From: Nitrospirota bacterium
GTDB taxonomy: Bacteria; Nitrospirota; JACRHJ01
Assembly (NCBI GenBank): GCA_016212105.1
Contig: JACRHJ010000024.1
Location: 44,463-108,462 of the forward strand
Direction of reading: 5' to 3'
DNA: 64,000 nt
In this document: piece by piece, positions 27,084-35,561 of the stretch
Layout of the letters: each line of letters starts with the position of its first letter
Numbering within the stretch: position 1 is the stretch's first letter
Program-made: the position numbers and the translations under genes
The notes under the pieces: generated by a model
The model's database searches: none
The model's input: only the letters and a program-made list of their open reading frames with translations
Told to the model about the DNA's origin: nothing

Positions 27084-28057
27084 ACCCCATACACCCCCAT
27101 GTTCCTGAATACCGCCTCGGAGCGGCCCGAAGGCGTCGGGCCGTGAGAGAGTTTCGTCTTCGTATAATATGTAACCGGGAGCCCGCGCCTCGCGGCGAAG
27201 CCGAGCATCCCAGCCTCGTCCCGCTTGTCCTCTATCGTGGCGATGTTCCTTATGGACAGCGGAGACAGGCCGCGCGCACGGAAGACACGGCCGACCAGCC
27301 CGGCCAGTTCCCTCTGGGAAGTACCCCTGTTGCAGCCCATGCCGACCACAAGGACCTTGGGCCTGAGGAACACGGCCCTGCCGAGACGCGCAAGCTCATC
27401 CTCCGGCAGTACGTTCGGCGTTATGACAACCGAAGCGGCCCGGTCCGCCCAGAGCAGGTCATCGATGCTGGTGTACAGTTTCAGGTTATCAGGTAGCGGC
27501 CCGAGCCTCTCCGCGACGTATGCAAGGTCGATGTGCGAGTAGAGCGCGACCTCCTCGCCGTTCACCAGCGCGGCGGTGACGTCCTTCGCCGCCTTCATGT
27601 CCTCAATCGCGCAGCCGAGGAGCCCCGCCATCGTGTCCACGGCCGGGACGCCCCGGACGTCGGACGCGGTGGTTATCACGGCCTCGGCGCCTATTAGCCC
27701 GGCAATCTCGGTTGCCAGCGCGTTCGCCCCGCCTATATGCCCGGACAGGAGGCTGACGACGAAACGCCCGCCCTCGTCCAGGACCACCACCGCCGGGTCG
27801 GCGGTTTTGTCCTTCAGGTGCGGCGCAATGAGCCTCACGACCACGCCCGCAGCCATTATGAAAGCTATAGAGCGGTACTTCCTGAAAAGCCGTCCGGTGA
27901 GTGCGGAAAGGTCGTTGCCAACAGGCCTCGCCCCGGCGTCGTCCTTTGTTATAAACCTCTTCTGGAGATACAGGTCCACCCCGCCGGGATACGCGTCCTG
28001 GAGCCTGCGGGCAAGCTCCGAGCCGCCCTTCGTTATGGCGACGACCGCGGGCCTCAT
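26978..28057 (-). CDS. cbiG: Cobalt-precorrin-5A hydrolase
   Basis: 359 residues. N-terminal domain (VVAITKGGSELARRL), central domain (IMAAGVVVRLIAPHLKDK; VVSLLSGHIGGAN) and C-terminal CbiG domain (VGMGCNRGTSQREL). Opens the delta-lactone and releases acetaldehyde in the anaerobic B12 route. ATG overlaps the cobM stop (ATGA). Its last 35 codons are also read in another frame as the start of cobJ. Confidence 0.94.
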   Translation of the reverse strand: MRPAVVAITKGGSELARRLQDAYPGGVDLYLQKRFITKDDAGARPVGNDLSALTGRLFRKYRSIAFIMAAGVVVRLIAPHLKDKTADPAVVVLDEGGRFVVSLLSGHIGGANALATEIAGLIGAEAVITTASDVRGVPAVDTMAGLLGCAIEDMKAAKDVTAALVNGEEVALYSHIDLAYVAERLGPLPDNLKLYTSIDDLLWADRAASVVITPNVLPEDELARLGRAVFLRPKVLVVGMGCNRGTSQRELAGLVGRVFRARGLSPLSIRNIATIEDKRDEAGMLGFAARRGLPVTYYTKTKLSHGPTPSGRSEAVFRNMGVYGVCEPAALISAGAKKLLVPKTKSKNTTVAVAEAALP

Positions 28058-28809
28058 CCCCTGTAACCGTGCCTGAACTCGCTGTCGTACAGCTTCGAAT
28101 AGGCCTGCATAACGCCGGGGGCTATCGCCCGGCCGACGAATATCAGTGCGGTCTTCGCGAGTCCGGCGGACTCCACCTTCGACGCGATGTCGGCTATGGT
28201 GCCGCGTACTATCTTCTCCTCCGGCCAGGAGGCCTTGTAGACCACCGCGACCGGCGTGTCGTCAGTATAGCCCGTCCGGAGCGCCTCGACCACACGGTCC
28301 ATCTCGCCCACGGACAGGAATATCACCATCGTCGCCCCGTGCGCCGCGAGGGAGGCTAGCGACTCCTTCTCCGGCACAGGAGTCCTGCCCCCGATGCGGG
28401 TGAGTATGACCGTCTGGCTGACCTCCGGGAGCGTAAGCTCGCATTTCAGCGCGGCCGCACCCGCAAACGCCGAAGACACTCCCGGCACAACTGTATACCC
28501 GATTCCCGCCTTGTCCAGCTCGGCCATCTGCTCGGCTATCGCGCCGTAGATGCTCGGGTCGCCGGTATGGACTCGCGCTGCCACCTTGCCCTCACGGACG
28601 CATCCGACAAGGAGTTCCGTCGTCCGGGCGAGGTCCATGCCCGCGCTGTCCTCGATGCGTGCGTCCGGGCGCGCTACGGCAAGCACGGCCGGGTTCACGA
28701 GCGAGCCGGCGTAGATTATTAGGTCGGCCCGGGCTATGATGTCCCTGCCCTTGACCGTGATGAGGTCCGGGTCGCCGGGGCCCGCGCCGATGAAGAAAAC
28801 CTGCGACAT
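28054..28809 (-). CDS. cobM: Precorrin-4 / cobalt-precorrin-4 C11-methyltransferase
   Basis: 251 residues. Tetrapyrrole methylase: FIGAGPGDPDLIT at the N-terminus, HTGDPSIYGAI near 82, PGVSSAF, and TRIGGRTPVPE, diagnostic of CobM/CbiF. First gene of the minus-strand cobM-cbiG-cobJ set; a GTG two codons upstream is an alternative start. No cobalamin riboswitch-like element fits the short leader. Confidence 0.95.
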   Translation of the reverse strand: MSQVFFIGAGPGDPDLITVKGRDIIARADLIIYAGSLVNPAVLAVARPDARIEDSAGMDLARTTELLVGCVREGKVAARVHTGDPSIYGAIAEQMAELDKAGIGYTVVPGVSSAFAGAAALKCELTLPEVSQTVILTRIGGRTPVPEKESLASLAAHGATMVIFLSVGEMDRVVEALRTGYTDDTPVAVVYKASWPEEKIVRGTIADIASKVESAGLAKTALIFVGRAIAPGVMQAYSKLYDSEFRHGYRG

Positions 28810-28899
28810 AAACACCGTTATTGTGATGTTATTGTAGGGTGGGCATTGCCCACCTTGCTGTTATCGGCGCAGTTCATTGCGCCCGCACCGTGAGGCTAT

Positions 28900-28928
28900 A
28901 ATTTATAGCAACGGGGCCCCGATGTCAA
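28900..28928 (-). promoter_or_regulatory. Possible promoter for cobM-cbiG-cobJ
   Basis: Minus strand TTGACA (28928-28923) with either TAAATT after 17 bp (28905-28900) or TATAAA after 15 bp (28907-28902). About 90 nt before the cobM start. Confidence 0.45.
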
Positions 28929-28956
28929 CCAAAGAGACGCACGGACCGGCGCCCGC

Positions 28957-28994
28957 AAAACAGAAGGTCCCGGACGGTGTTGACCGCCGGGACC
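28957..28994 (-). terminator. Terminator downstream of the MerR-type gene
   Basis: Minus strand: GGTCCCGGCGGT, 4-nt loop, ACCGTCCGGGACC (one bulge), then TTCTGTTTT. It starts 33 bases after the regulator stop codon. Confidence 0.7.
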
Positions 28995-29026
28995 CACGGG
29001 AGGCTGTCGGGATTTTGTGGTAGACG

Positions 29027-29467
29027 TCAGGCGGTGGGCGCCGCCTTCTTCCTGGGCTTGTTCTTCGCGGCCATGTAGACCACGCAGGTGTCGCACTCGA
29101 TGCCGTTCTTGCAGCGGGTCTTGGTGAACTCCCAGCAGGGCTTCGTCTTGTCTATGAAGGCCGAGCAGTTGCTCCTCTTCTCGTCGGAGCACTCCCTTAT
29201 CTCCCAGCACGGGGCGTAGGACAGGAGTTTTTTCACGCCTTCGATGCTTATCTTCTTGTTGTGGATCAGGTCGCGTACGCATTTGAGCCACTTGACGTCG
29301 TTGTCCGAGTAGTAGCGGTTCTTGTTCCTGCGCGCGGGCACTACCAGCCCGTGCTTCTCGTAGAGACGGAGCGTCTGGTCGGTCGTGCCGACCAGCTCCG
29401 CCGCGATGCTGATGGGGTACAGCGGCATGCCGCTCTTCGAATCGTCCTGTGTCCCGGTTGCTGCCAT
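29027..29467 (-). CDS. MerR-family regulator with Cys-rich C-terminal domain
   Basis: 146 residues. MerR-type winged HTH (about 14-80): YPISIAAELVGTTDQTLRLYEKHGLV, then RYYSDNDVKWLKCVRDLI. The usual long dimerisation helix is short and is replaced by a seven-Cys domain (about 88-135): CWEIREC, NCSAF, CWEF, RCKNG, ECDTC. It resembles the 'two-CW' Cys domain of anaerobes and may bind metal or a cluster and sense redox state; that is inference. Start 29467 has GGAGAG upstream. Palindromic elements sit in its promoter, so autoregulation is likely. Confidence 0.82.
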   Translation of the reverse strand: MAATGTQDDSKSGMPLYPISIAAELVGTTDQTLRLYEKHGLVVPARRNKNRYYSDNDVKWLKCVRDLIHNKKISIEGVKKLLSYAPCWEIRECSDEKRSNCSAFIDKTKPCWEFTKTRCKNGIECDTCVVYMAAKNKPRKKAAPTA

Positions 29468-29547
29468 GATGCTCTCCAGATTATTATGGATTAACCTTAG
29501 CGATGAGTTCCTGATACCTGTAATGCGCGCTGATATTATAGCCACAG

Positions 29548-29565
29548 CTATAGCAATACCTATAG
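29548..29565. promoter_or_regulatory. Paired CTATAG sites in regulator leader
   Basis: CTATAG at 29548-29553 and 29560-29565, spaced 12 bp, just downstream of the regulator promoter on the minus strand. Possible operator half-sites. Confidence 0.35.
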
Positions 29566-29567
29566 TT

Positions 29568-29600
29568 GACTAAAATAGTCGATTGATGCCGCACTGTCAA
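29568..29600 (-). promoter_or_regulatory. Promoter and operator of the MerR-type gene
   Basis: Minus strand TTGACA (29600-29595), 17-bp spacer, TATTTT (29577-29572). The -10 is embedded in a perfect inverted repeat GACTA-AAA-TAGTC (29568-29580). A regulator bound there would block transcription. Confidence 0.6.
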
Positions 29601-29708
29601 GAAAAAAATAGGGGAGCTGGTCGATAATGTTCAAAATCTTACATTTTTGTTGCTAATTCGCATTATCAGGCTGGCTTAGGTGAGCGGAAAGCTTTCGTCA
29701 GGCGGTTA

Positions 29709-31262
29709 TCAGGAAGTCACGCTGGGGAAGAGTGACGAATCGGTGTGCGGCAGGAACATAGCGGCCCTGAACTCACTCATGAAGTCCGTGCTGACGTTCA
29801 GCTGCTTGTAGGTTATCATCGAAGCGATGGCGTCTATCTCTCTTAGGGCCTCGCGGGACAGGAGCACCCGGCACGCCCCGGCGAGCGAGCTGTTGCCGAG
29901 GAGCCTGTATTTTGAAAGCTCGATGTCCGGCACCATGCCCATAGCGACCGCCTTGTCGGCGGCTATGTACGCACCGAACGTGCCCGCGATGAAGAAATTC
30001 TCCAGCATGCCGAACGTTATGCCAAGTTCCCGTGTCACGACGCTCAGCGCGGTGTACATAGCAGCCTTCGTCCGTATCAGGTTGTCTATGTCGTTCTCGG
30101 TGAAGACGATGTCCAACCCGCCGTCCGCGCCATCAAATGTATCTGGCGCATAGGCGACGACGTATGCCCGCCTGCCTTCAAGCTCTATTATCCTTCTGCT
30201 CAGGCCGGGGTCCGCGAACTTCCCGCGCCCGTCGATGAGGCCGGTGGTGAAAAGCTCCGCCAGCAGGTCTATCAGCGCGGAGCCGCATAGGCCCTTTGGT
30301 TTCACCCCGCCGAGCACGGTAAACTCCGGCTCGAACGTCGCCGGGTCTATCCTTACCCGGTCGATAGCGCCCGGCATGGCGCGCATCCCGAACCGCACGA
30401 CACCGCCTTCCAGAGCCGGCCCCGCCGCGCCCGCGCATACCAGCAGCCAGTCGCGGTTGCCTATGACGATCTCGGCGTTCGTCCCGACGTCCACGAGGAT
30501 GGATACGCCGTCCCGTCCGTGCATCCCGGACACGAGCACGCCCGCGAGGACGTCTCCGCCGACGTAGCTGCCGACGTTCGGCAGGACGTAGACGACCGCC
30601 TCCGGGTTTACCGCGAGCCTCAGGTCACGCGCCCGGAGCGTCCCGAACGAGAACGCGGCCGGGACGTAAGGCGCGCGGCATATGTTGTACGGGTCGAGGC
30701 CGAGCAGGAGGTGCGCCATCGTCGTGTTGCCGGATACGGAGACGCAGGTTATGTCGGTTGCTGAAATGCCAGCGGCCACGGCGAGCCTTGCGGCTATCGT
30801 ACTTATGCAGCCCGCCGCCTCGCCCTGTAGCAGTTCGAGGTTCCCGGCCTTCAGGCAGAAGTGTATGCGTGTGAGTATGTCCTCGCCGTGCACGACCTGC
30901 GGGTTCACCTCCGATGCCTCGCCGAGAGCCGCGCCTGTGTTCAGGTCGAGGAGCGTCCCGACGACGTTGGTCGTGCCGAGGTCTACCGCGAGGCCGTAGT
31001 TGCGCGCGGTCGTGTCTCCCGGCTCGACTCGGACGAGCCTCGTACCCGTCCCGTGCCCGACGGACGCCGTCGCACGGAAGCCGGACTCCCTGAGCGCGGC
31101 GGGTATCGCGGCCGCGACCGACAGCGGGACGTCAATGGCCTCGATGCCCGGCACACCGCTTGCGGCCAGCCCCGCCGACAGCCTCTCCAGGTCGGCCAGC
31201 GGGTCGTCGCCGGTCGGAGGAGTCAGTTCCAGATAGTGTTTGGTTACAAGCGGTCCGTCCAT
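29709..31262 (-). CDS. ASKHA-type ATPase (DUF4445, corrinoid-activator-like) lacking the ferredoxin domain
   Basis: 517 residues. Homologous over its whole length to residues from about 122 onward of the 2Fe-2S protein at 36490. Phosphate-1 YGLAVDLGTTNVVG, SVSGNTTMAHLLLG, VDVGTNAEIVIGN, GLCGSALIDLLAELF, and FIAGTFGAYI match the RACo ASKHA core, which uses ATP to drive reductive activation of corrinoid proteins. The N-terminal 2Fe-2S domain is absent; the protein starts exactly at the post-ferredoxin linker (DGPLVTKHYLEL). No ribosome site; TATAAA lies 10 nt upstream, so it may be leaderless. Confidence 0.85.
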   Translation of the reverse strand: MDGPLVTKHYLELTPPTGDDPLADLERLSAGLAASGVPGIEAIDVPLSVAAAIPAALRESGFRATASVGHGTGTRLVRVEPGDTTARNYGLAVDLGTTNVVGTLLDLNTGAALGEASEVNPQVVHGEDILTRIHFCLKAGNLELLQGEAAGCISTIAARLAVAAGISATDITCVSVSGNTTMAHLLLGLDPYNICRAPYVPAAFSFGTLRARDLRLAVNPEAVVYVLPNVGSYVGGDVLAGVLVSGMHGRDGVSILVDVGTNAEIVIGNRDWLLVCAGAAGPALEGGVVRFGMRAMPGAIDRVRIDPATFEPEFTVLGGVKPKGLCGSALIDLLAELFTTGLIDGRGKFADPGLSRRIIELEGRRAYVVAYAPDTFDGADGGLDIVFTENDIDNLIRTKAAMYTALSVVTRELGITFGMLENFFIAGTFGAYIAADKAVAMGMVPDIELSKYRLLGNSSLAGACRVLLSREALREIDAIASMITYKQLNVSTDFMSEFRAAMFLPHTDSSLFPSVTS

Positions 31263-31620
31263 GCCCGGTATTTTATACGGCGGCCAGTCCCAAGTAAAGA
31301 GAAAGTTTATCGGGGCGGGCTACCCAGATGCATTCCGTCATTCCCGCCCTGGCTTAAGGCATACCGGGATAAACTCCGGCGGGAATCCAGGAAGTTGTAG
31401 CTGCCCGATTTATCGGGCGTTTTTGTAGGGCGCCCCGGCTTTATGCATACCGGGGCAGGCTGTGCCCCCGGCGCGCCGTTCATTGAAGAAGGGCGGGCAC
31501 GGGGACCCGCCCCTACATTAAGGACAGGCAGGGCCGACACGCGCTTCGCTTGGTACGGCCCCTACCTATGAAAACCGTCAGGGTATGCATTCACAAAGTT
31601 GTTTGCCCCAGGTTTATTTC
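31263..31620. repeat. Dispersed repeats, 358 bp
   Basis: Contains the long palindrome (31340-31386), a GCGCCCCGGCTTTA...GGGGC element (about 31430-31475), a GGGCGGGC...GACCCGCCC hairpin (about 31492-31513) and a GGCCGACACG...CGGCCCC copy (about 31532-31562). No ferredoxin-like coding remnant was found upstream of the ASKHA gene. Confidence 0.8.
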
Positions 31621-31629
31621 TGCTATAAT
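31621..31629 (+). promoter_or_regulatory. Extended -10 promoter for the methyltransferase gene
   Basis: TGCTATAAT (31621-31629), an extended -10 element (TGnTATAAT); the -35 is poor. 38 bases before ATG 31668. Confidence 0.5.
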
Positions 31630-31667
31630 CGTGAGATTATAAACACGCCGTCATGGAGAAATATCGA

Positions 31668-32576
31668 ATGGGTCTCAGCGAGCTGTACGGCAAGGCGCTC
31701 CGCCGGTTCATCAAGGTTACTTTCCCGCTCTGGGAGAGGCTCGGATTCCACGTCACGCCGGTGCATTACTACCAGCCCATACCGGACACGCGGACGCTCG
31801 GTGACGGGCTGTGGGAGGCACGCTCCGCCCTCGCGGGGTTGGACACGAACGAAGACGGGCAGCTCGCGCTCCTCGCGGATTTCGCGGACAGATACAAGGC
31901 GGAGTACGAGGCGTTTCCACGGGGCAAGACCCCTGCCCCGCACGAATACTACGTGGACAACCGCTCGTTTGAGTCCGTGGACGGCGAGGTCCTGTACTGC
32001 ATGGTGCGCCGGCTCAAGCCCGCGCGCATCTTCGAGATAGGTTCCGGGTTCTCGACGATGCTCTCCGCGAAGGCTGCGCTCGTGAACGCGTCCGAGGGGC
32101 GCTCGTGCGAGCTGACCGCGTTCGAACCTTACCCGAACGATACGCTGAAGGCGGGGTTCCCCGGCCTGACGCGGCTTGTCCCGAAGAAGATACAGGACGT
32201 GCCGCTGTCGGAGTTCGAGAGGCTTGGGGAAGGCGACATCCTGTTCATAGACTCGTCACACGTCCTGACCGTCGGCAGCGACGTGAAGTATGAGTTCCTG
32301 GAGGTCCTGCCGAGGCTGAAGGCCGGGGTCGTCGTGCACATACACGACGTCACGATGCCGATGGAGTACCCGAGGGACTGGGTGATGAAGGAGCATCGCT
32401 TCTGGAACGAGCAGTACCTGCTCCAGGCCTTCCTCGCGTTCAACGACTCTTTTGAGGTCCTGTGGATGGGCGCTTGGATGCACCTGAACCACCCGGACCG
32501 CCTCGCGGCCGCGTTCAGTTCGTATGCAAGGGAGACGCGGTTGCCGGGGAGCGTGTGGGTTAGGAAGATAAGGTAG
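31668..32576 (+). CDS. Class I SAM-dependent methyltransferase
   Basis: 302 residues. Rossmann motif I FEIGSGFSTMLSA near 126-138, acidic loop TAFEPYP, and LFIDSSHVLTVGSDVKYE with VVVHIHDVTMPMEYP, typical of the Methyltransf_24-like group with a metal-binding Asp/His pair. Substrate unknown. ATG 31668 is preferred (GGAG 9 nt upstream); ATG 31653 is in frame but has no ribosome site. A single gene between repeats and the convergent cls. Confidence 0.82.
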   Translation: MGLSELYGKALRRFIKVTFPLWERLGFHVTPVHYYQPIPDTRTLGDGLWEARSALAGLDTNEDGQLALLADFADRYKAEYEAFPRGKTPAPHEYYVDNRSFESVDGEVLYCMVRRLKPARIFEIGSGFSTMLSAKAALVNASEGRSCELTAFEPYPNDTLKAGFPGLTRLVPKKIQDVPLSEFERLGEGDILFIDSSHVLTVGSDVKYEFLEVLPRLKAGVVVHIHDVTMPMEYPRDWVMKEHRFWNEQYLLQAFLAFNDSFEVLWMGAWMHLNHPDRLAAAFSSYARETRLPGSVWVRKIR

Positions 32577-32674
32577 GATAATCTGTCATTCCGAGCGTAG
32601 CAGAGGAATCTGCTGTTGTCTATTATAGAAAAGCAGGTCCCTCCACTTCGGTCGGGACGACAACATTTTACCCA
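32577..32674. repeat. Repeat between convergent genes
   Basis: 'ctgtcattccgagcgtagcagagg' copy (about 32583-32606) and its partial complement 'ccctccacttcggtcgggacgac' (about 32639-32661). Confidence 0.6.
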
Positions 32675-34114
32675 TCACAACAGCGACGAAGTCAGCCTCG
32701 CCATGTTCTCTATAAACTGGTCCACCCTCGGCCTCTTCGAAAACGTCGCGAGCTGTATCCTGTCCGCGTTCGCGATGTCCTCCATGAAGTGCGCGTCGAG
32801 TTCCTCGGCCACGGCGCCGTCGTAGCAGACCGCCGAGATCTCGAAGTTCAGGCGGAAGCTCCTGATGTCCATGTTGGCGGTGCCGATGATGGCGAGGTCT
32901 CCGTCCGACGACATGGTCTTCGCGTGTATGAACCCCTTCCGGTACTCGTAAATCTTGCAGCCCGCGGCGAGCAGCTCCCGGAAGTACGACCGGCTCGCGT
33001 ACTTGATAATCTTCCGGTCCGGCTTCCCCGGCACGAGCAGCCGGACATCCACGCCCCGGAGCGACGCCGCTACAAGCGCGGTCTGCACCGCCTCGTCCGG
33101 TATGTAGTACGGCGTCGTGATGTACACGCTCTTCCGGGCGGACGTTATCGCGGTGAAGTAGAGCTGCGCCACCTGCTCGCGGGAGCGGTCCGGGCCGGAC
33201 GGCACAATCTGGACGATGCCGCCGCCTTCCGGCTTGGTCTCGCCCTGTCTGACGTATGCCTGCGTGAGCAGTTCGCCGGTCGAGTAGTACCAGTCCTCGG
33301 CGAAGACGAGCTGGACGTGGGCCGCGGCCGGGCCGGTCAGCTTCACGTTCGTGTCCCGCCAGAAGCCCATCTCGGCGTCGAGGCCCAGGTACTCGTCCCC
33401 GATGTTTATCCCGCCGGTGTATGCCGTCTGGCCGTCTATGACGAGGATCTTCCTGTGGTTTCTGAGGTTCGCGTAGAACGTCCGGAAGCGTGCGAACCTG
33501 ACCGGACGGTACTCGGACACCTTCCCGCCCGCCTCGACCAGAGGGGCGAAGAAGTCCGGTTTTATCTGCCAGCAGCCGATGTCGTCGTACAGGAGCCTGA
33601 CCTCGACCCCAGCCTTCGCGCGCTCTACCAGCGCATCCCGGAATTTCCTGCCGGAGCTGTCCGGCTTGATTATGTAGTAAAGCGCGTGTATGTGCTCCCT
33701 GGCGGAGGCTATGCTCGAAAGTATCGCGGGGTATGCGTCCTCGGCGTTGTTCTGGACCTGGACGAGGTTCCCGAGCGTCGGCGGCAGGCCGGGCACGCGG
33801 TACGCGAGGAGCATGAGGTCGTGGTACTTGGGGCGTCCGTCGGTGGCCTTGAGTGCGTCCTTCATCGAGCCGTCGAAGTCGAGCGTCTCCCAGAGGTCGC
33901 CCACCTTTTCGCGTATGGCGCGGATAAGCCTGACCCGCGTCTTGAGCCTGCGCCTGCCGAACAGGAAATACGCGGCAAGCCCCAAGTACGGGATGAACAG
34001 GAGCGCGAGGAGCCACGCCATGGTCGCGGCGGGGCTGTTCTTTTCGTATACGACGAATACGGCGGCGGATATGATGCCGATGAGGAGTGTGGCTATTATC
34101 AGGTATGTTAGCAT
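32675..34114 (-). CDS. cls: Cardiolipin synthase
   Basis: 479 residues. Two N-terminal TM segments (about 3-22 and 32-52), then a phospholipase-D fold with both HKD motifs: NHRKILVID near 216 and IHAKTMSSD near 393, each followed by the GG(I/T)(N)-type stretch. Condenses phosphatidylglycerol into cardiolipin at the inner membrane. Full length. Start 34114 has GAGGACC directly upstream. Confidence 0.95.
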   Translation of the reverse strand: MLTYLIIATLLIGIISAAVFVVYEKNSPAATMAWLLALLFIPYLGLAAYFLFGRRRLKTRVRLIRAIREKVGDLWETLDFDGSMKDALKATDGRPKYHDLMLLAYRVPGLPPTLGNLVQVQNNAEDAYPAILSSIASAREHIHALYYIIKPDSSGRKFRDALVERAKAGVEVRLLYDDIGCWQIKPDFFAPLVEAGGKVSEYRPVRFARFRTFYANLRNHRKILVIDGQTAYTGGINIGDEYLGLDAEMGFWRDTNVKLTGPAAAHVQLVFAEDWYYSTGELLTQAYVRQGETKPEGGGIVQIVPSGPDRSREQVAQLYFTAITSARKSVYITTPYYIPDEAVQTALVAASLRGVDVRLLVPGKPDRKIIKYASRSYFRELLAAGCKIYEYRKGFIHAKTMSSDGDLAIIGTANMDIRSFRLNFEISAVCYDGAVAEELDAHFMEDIANADRIQLATFSKRPRVDQFIENMARLTSSLL

Positions 34115-34365
34115 GGTCCTCGGAGTTGTAGCTGCCCGATTCATCGGGCGCATTGCAGGGCCCGGCTTTCAGCGCCTTCAATCCTTTGACGTCACCCCCG
34201 CGCAAGCGGGGGTCCAGTGGCTTTGGCAAGGGTGTCATTCACTCGCAAGTAAAGTCCCTGGATTCCCGCTTTCGCGGGAATGACAACAAAATGAGACCGA
34301 CGCCTCTTTATCCTGTATTTATAAGCATTTATACCAAACATCCGCCCGTGTGTCAAGTATCCGGA
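34115..34365. repeat. Dispersed repeats
   Basis: Contains 'acccccgcgcaagcgggggt' (about 34194-34213) and ATTCCCGC...GCGGGAAT at 34262-34281. The rest, 34285-34365, is AT-rich with nothing identifiable. Confidence 0.75.
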
Positions 34366-34405
34366 CAAAAAAAGGCCGCCCCGCGCGTTTGCGGGACGGC
34401 CTTTT
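34366..34405 (-). terminator. Rho-independent terminator of the lipoprotein operon
   Basis: Minus strand: AAAAGGCCGTCCCGC, short loop, GCGGGGCGGCCTTTTTTT. It lies 18 bases after the stop codon of the glycine-zipper gene. Confidence 0.88.
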
Positions 34406-34422
34406 GCCATAATGTTACCTGC

Positions 34423-35049
34423 TTAGTTGACTTCGAACGTCGTCTCCCTGGTGTCGCTGCTGCCGCCGGACTGCACGGTGGTGGCCACGACGTACGTGCC
34501 CCTGGGCGCGTCGTTCGGGAGGATCAGCGGGACCTTGCTCTCGTAAGTGCCGCCCTGCCTCTGTACTGTTATCTGCGGCTTGCCCTGAAGCTCGCCGTTG
34601 CGTCTGACCTCCCTGGTCTCGGTCACGTCCATCGTCTTTCCCTGCGGGCCGAGGACGGTGTAGGTCGCCATCAGGTCGACCGTATCGCCGCGCCTTACCT
34701 TGCCCGGGCTGGCCTTGGCGGACTCGATACGCACCAGGTTGGCCTGGGACTGGTTGTAGTTGTACGCGTACTGCTGCTGCGCCTGCTGCTCGGAGCGGGT
34801 CTGGTCGTAGCCGTAATGGCCGATGGCCGCGCCGGCGAGGCCGCCGAGGAGCGCGCCAAGGACGATGCCGGTGCCGGTCGAGCCGGCCGCATGGCCTATG
34901 ACGCCGCCAAGCACGCCGCCCGTAACCGCGCCTACCGCCCCGCCCGTAACCGCGCCCCTGTTCTCCTGCGCCTGCATCGTCGCGCATCCTGTGCTGATTA
35001 CCGCCATGAATACCGCTATCATCGACAGCGCCACTGCCTTTTTGAACAT
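34423..35049 (-). CDS. Glycine-zipper outer-membrane lipoprotein
   Basis: 208 residues. Lipoprotein signal with lipobox ISTGC (Cys22), then a Gly-rich zipper region at about 32-85 (GGAVGAVTGGVLGGVIG, GALLGGLAGAAIG), a Gln/Tyr-rich linker and a beta-sandwich C-domain (about 105-208; SPGKVRRGDTVDLMATYTV). Resembles SlyB/OmpA-related glycine-zipper envelope proteins; exact role unknown. Second gene of a two-gene operon (31-nt gap) closed by a strong terminator. Confidence 0.82.
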   Translation of the reverse strand: MFKKAVALSMIAVFMAVISTGCATMQAQENRGAVTGGAVGAVTGGVLGGVIGHAAGSTGTGIVLGALLGGLAGAAIGHYGYDQTRSEQQAQQQYAYNYNQSQANLVRIESAKASPGKVRRGDTVDLMATYTVLGPQGKTMDVTETREVRRNGELQGKPQITVQRQGGTYESKVPLILPNDAPRGTYVVATTVQSGGSSDTRETTFEVN

Positions 35050-35080
35050 GTCACGCCTCCTTGTTTATGTAAAATCCGGC

Positions 35081-35437
35081 CTATTTCTTCTGAGCCGGCG
35101 CCAGCAGCTGGTTGATGCCCCTCTGCAACTCCGGAGACACCTTGTCCCCGAGCGGCTGCCCCTGCTGGGTTGCCCCCTTGCCGGTCACCTGGTCGTACAC
35201 CCCCTGGTACGTCGATAAATCGTCCCTGACCTTCCTGGCGTCGGCGATGTTCTTCTGGAGCTTGTCCACGTTCTCCTGCATCTCGACTATCGTCTTGCCG
35301 AGGCTCTTGAGGCTCGATACGGTCTGGCCGAGGTTGCCAAGCTCCAGCGCCATCGCGTTCCTCGTCTGGATGCTGCCTGTAATGTAGCCCACCGCGAAGA
35401 ACAGGAGCATGCTACCCACGAGCATCGCCTTGTTCAT
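35081..35437 (-). CDS. Membrane-anchored coiled-coil protein
   Basis: 118 residues. One N-terminal TM (about 4-22), then a coiled coil at about 30-75 (LGKTIVEMQENVDKLQKNIADARKVRDDL) and a Gln/Gly-rich tail. Start 35437 is chosen because GGAGGTGGAC precedes it. Transcribed with the glycine-zipper lipoprotein, suggesting an envelope role. Not recognised beyond that. Confidence 0.7.
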   Translation of the reverse strand: MNKAMLVGSMLLFFAVGYITGSIQTRNAMALELGNLGQTVSSLKSLGKTIVEMQENVDKLQKNIADARKVRDDLSTYQGVYDQVTGKGATQQGQPLGDKVSPELQRGINQLLAPAQKK

Positions 35438-35509
35438 GTCCACCTCCGGAGTTGACAGCCGAACGCTTCGCCCGGCCATACTCCGGCGGGCACCCAACGC
35501 CATTATTAA

Positions 35510-35538
35510 AATGTAGCAGGGGAGTACGGTTTAGTCAA
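35510..35538 (-). promoter_or_regulatory. Promoter of the envelope operon
   Basis: Minus strand TTGACT (35538-35533), 17-bp spacer, TACATT (35515-35510); about 70 bases upstream of ATG 35437. Confidence 0.7.
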
Positions 35539-35561
35539 CCGGCGGGCATGCTGATTAAATA

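Noticed and set aside
28810..28928. Cobalamin riboswitch before cobM
   Set aside because: The leader is about 90 nt and lacks a B12-box-like core; only a promoter and a GGGTGGGCA...TGCCCACC repeat are present.
29709..31262. ASKHA gene as a pseudogene because the ferredoxin domain is missing
   Set aside because: All ATPase motifs are intact over 517 codons with no frameshift, and the truncation falls on a domain boundary.
31263..31320. Remnant of a ferredoxin domain upstream of 31262
   Set aside because: The in-frame upstream codons (INFLFTWDWPPYKIPG) carry no Cys motif and soon run into repeats.
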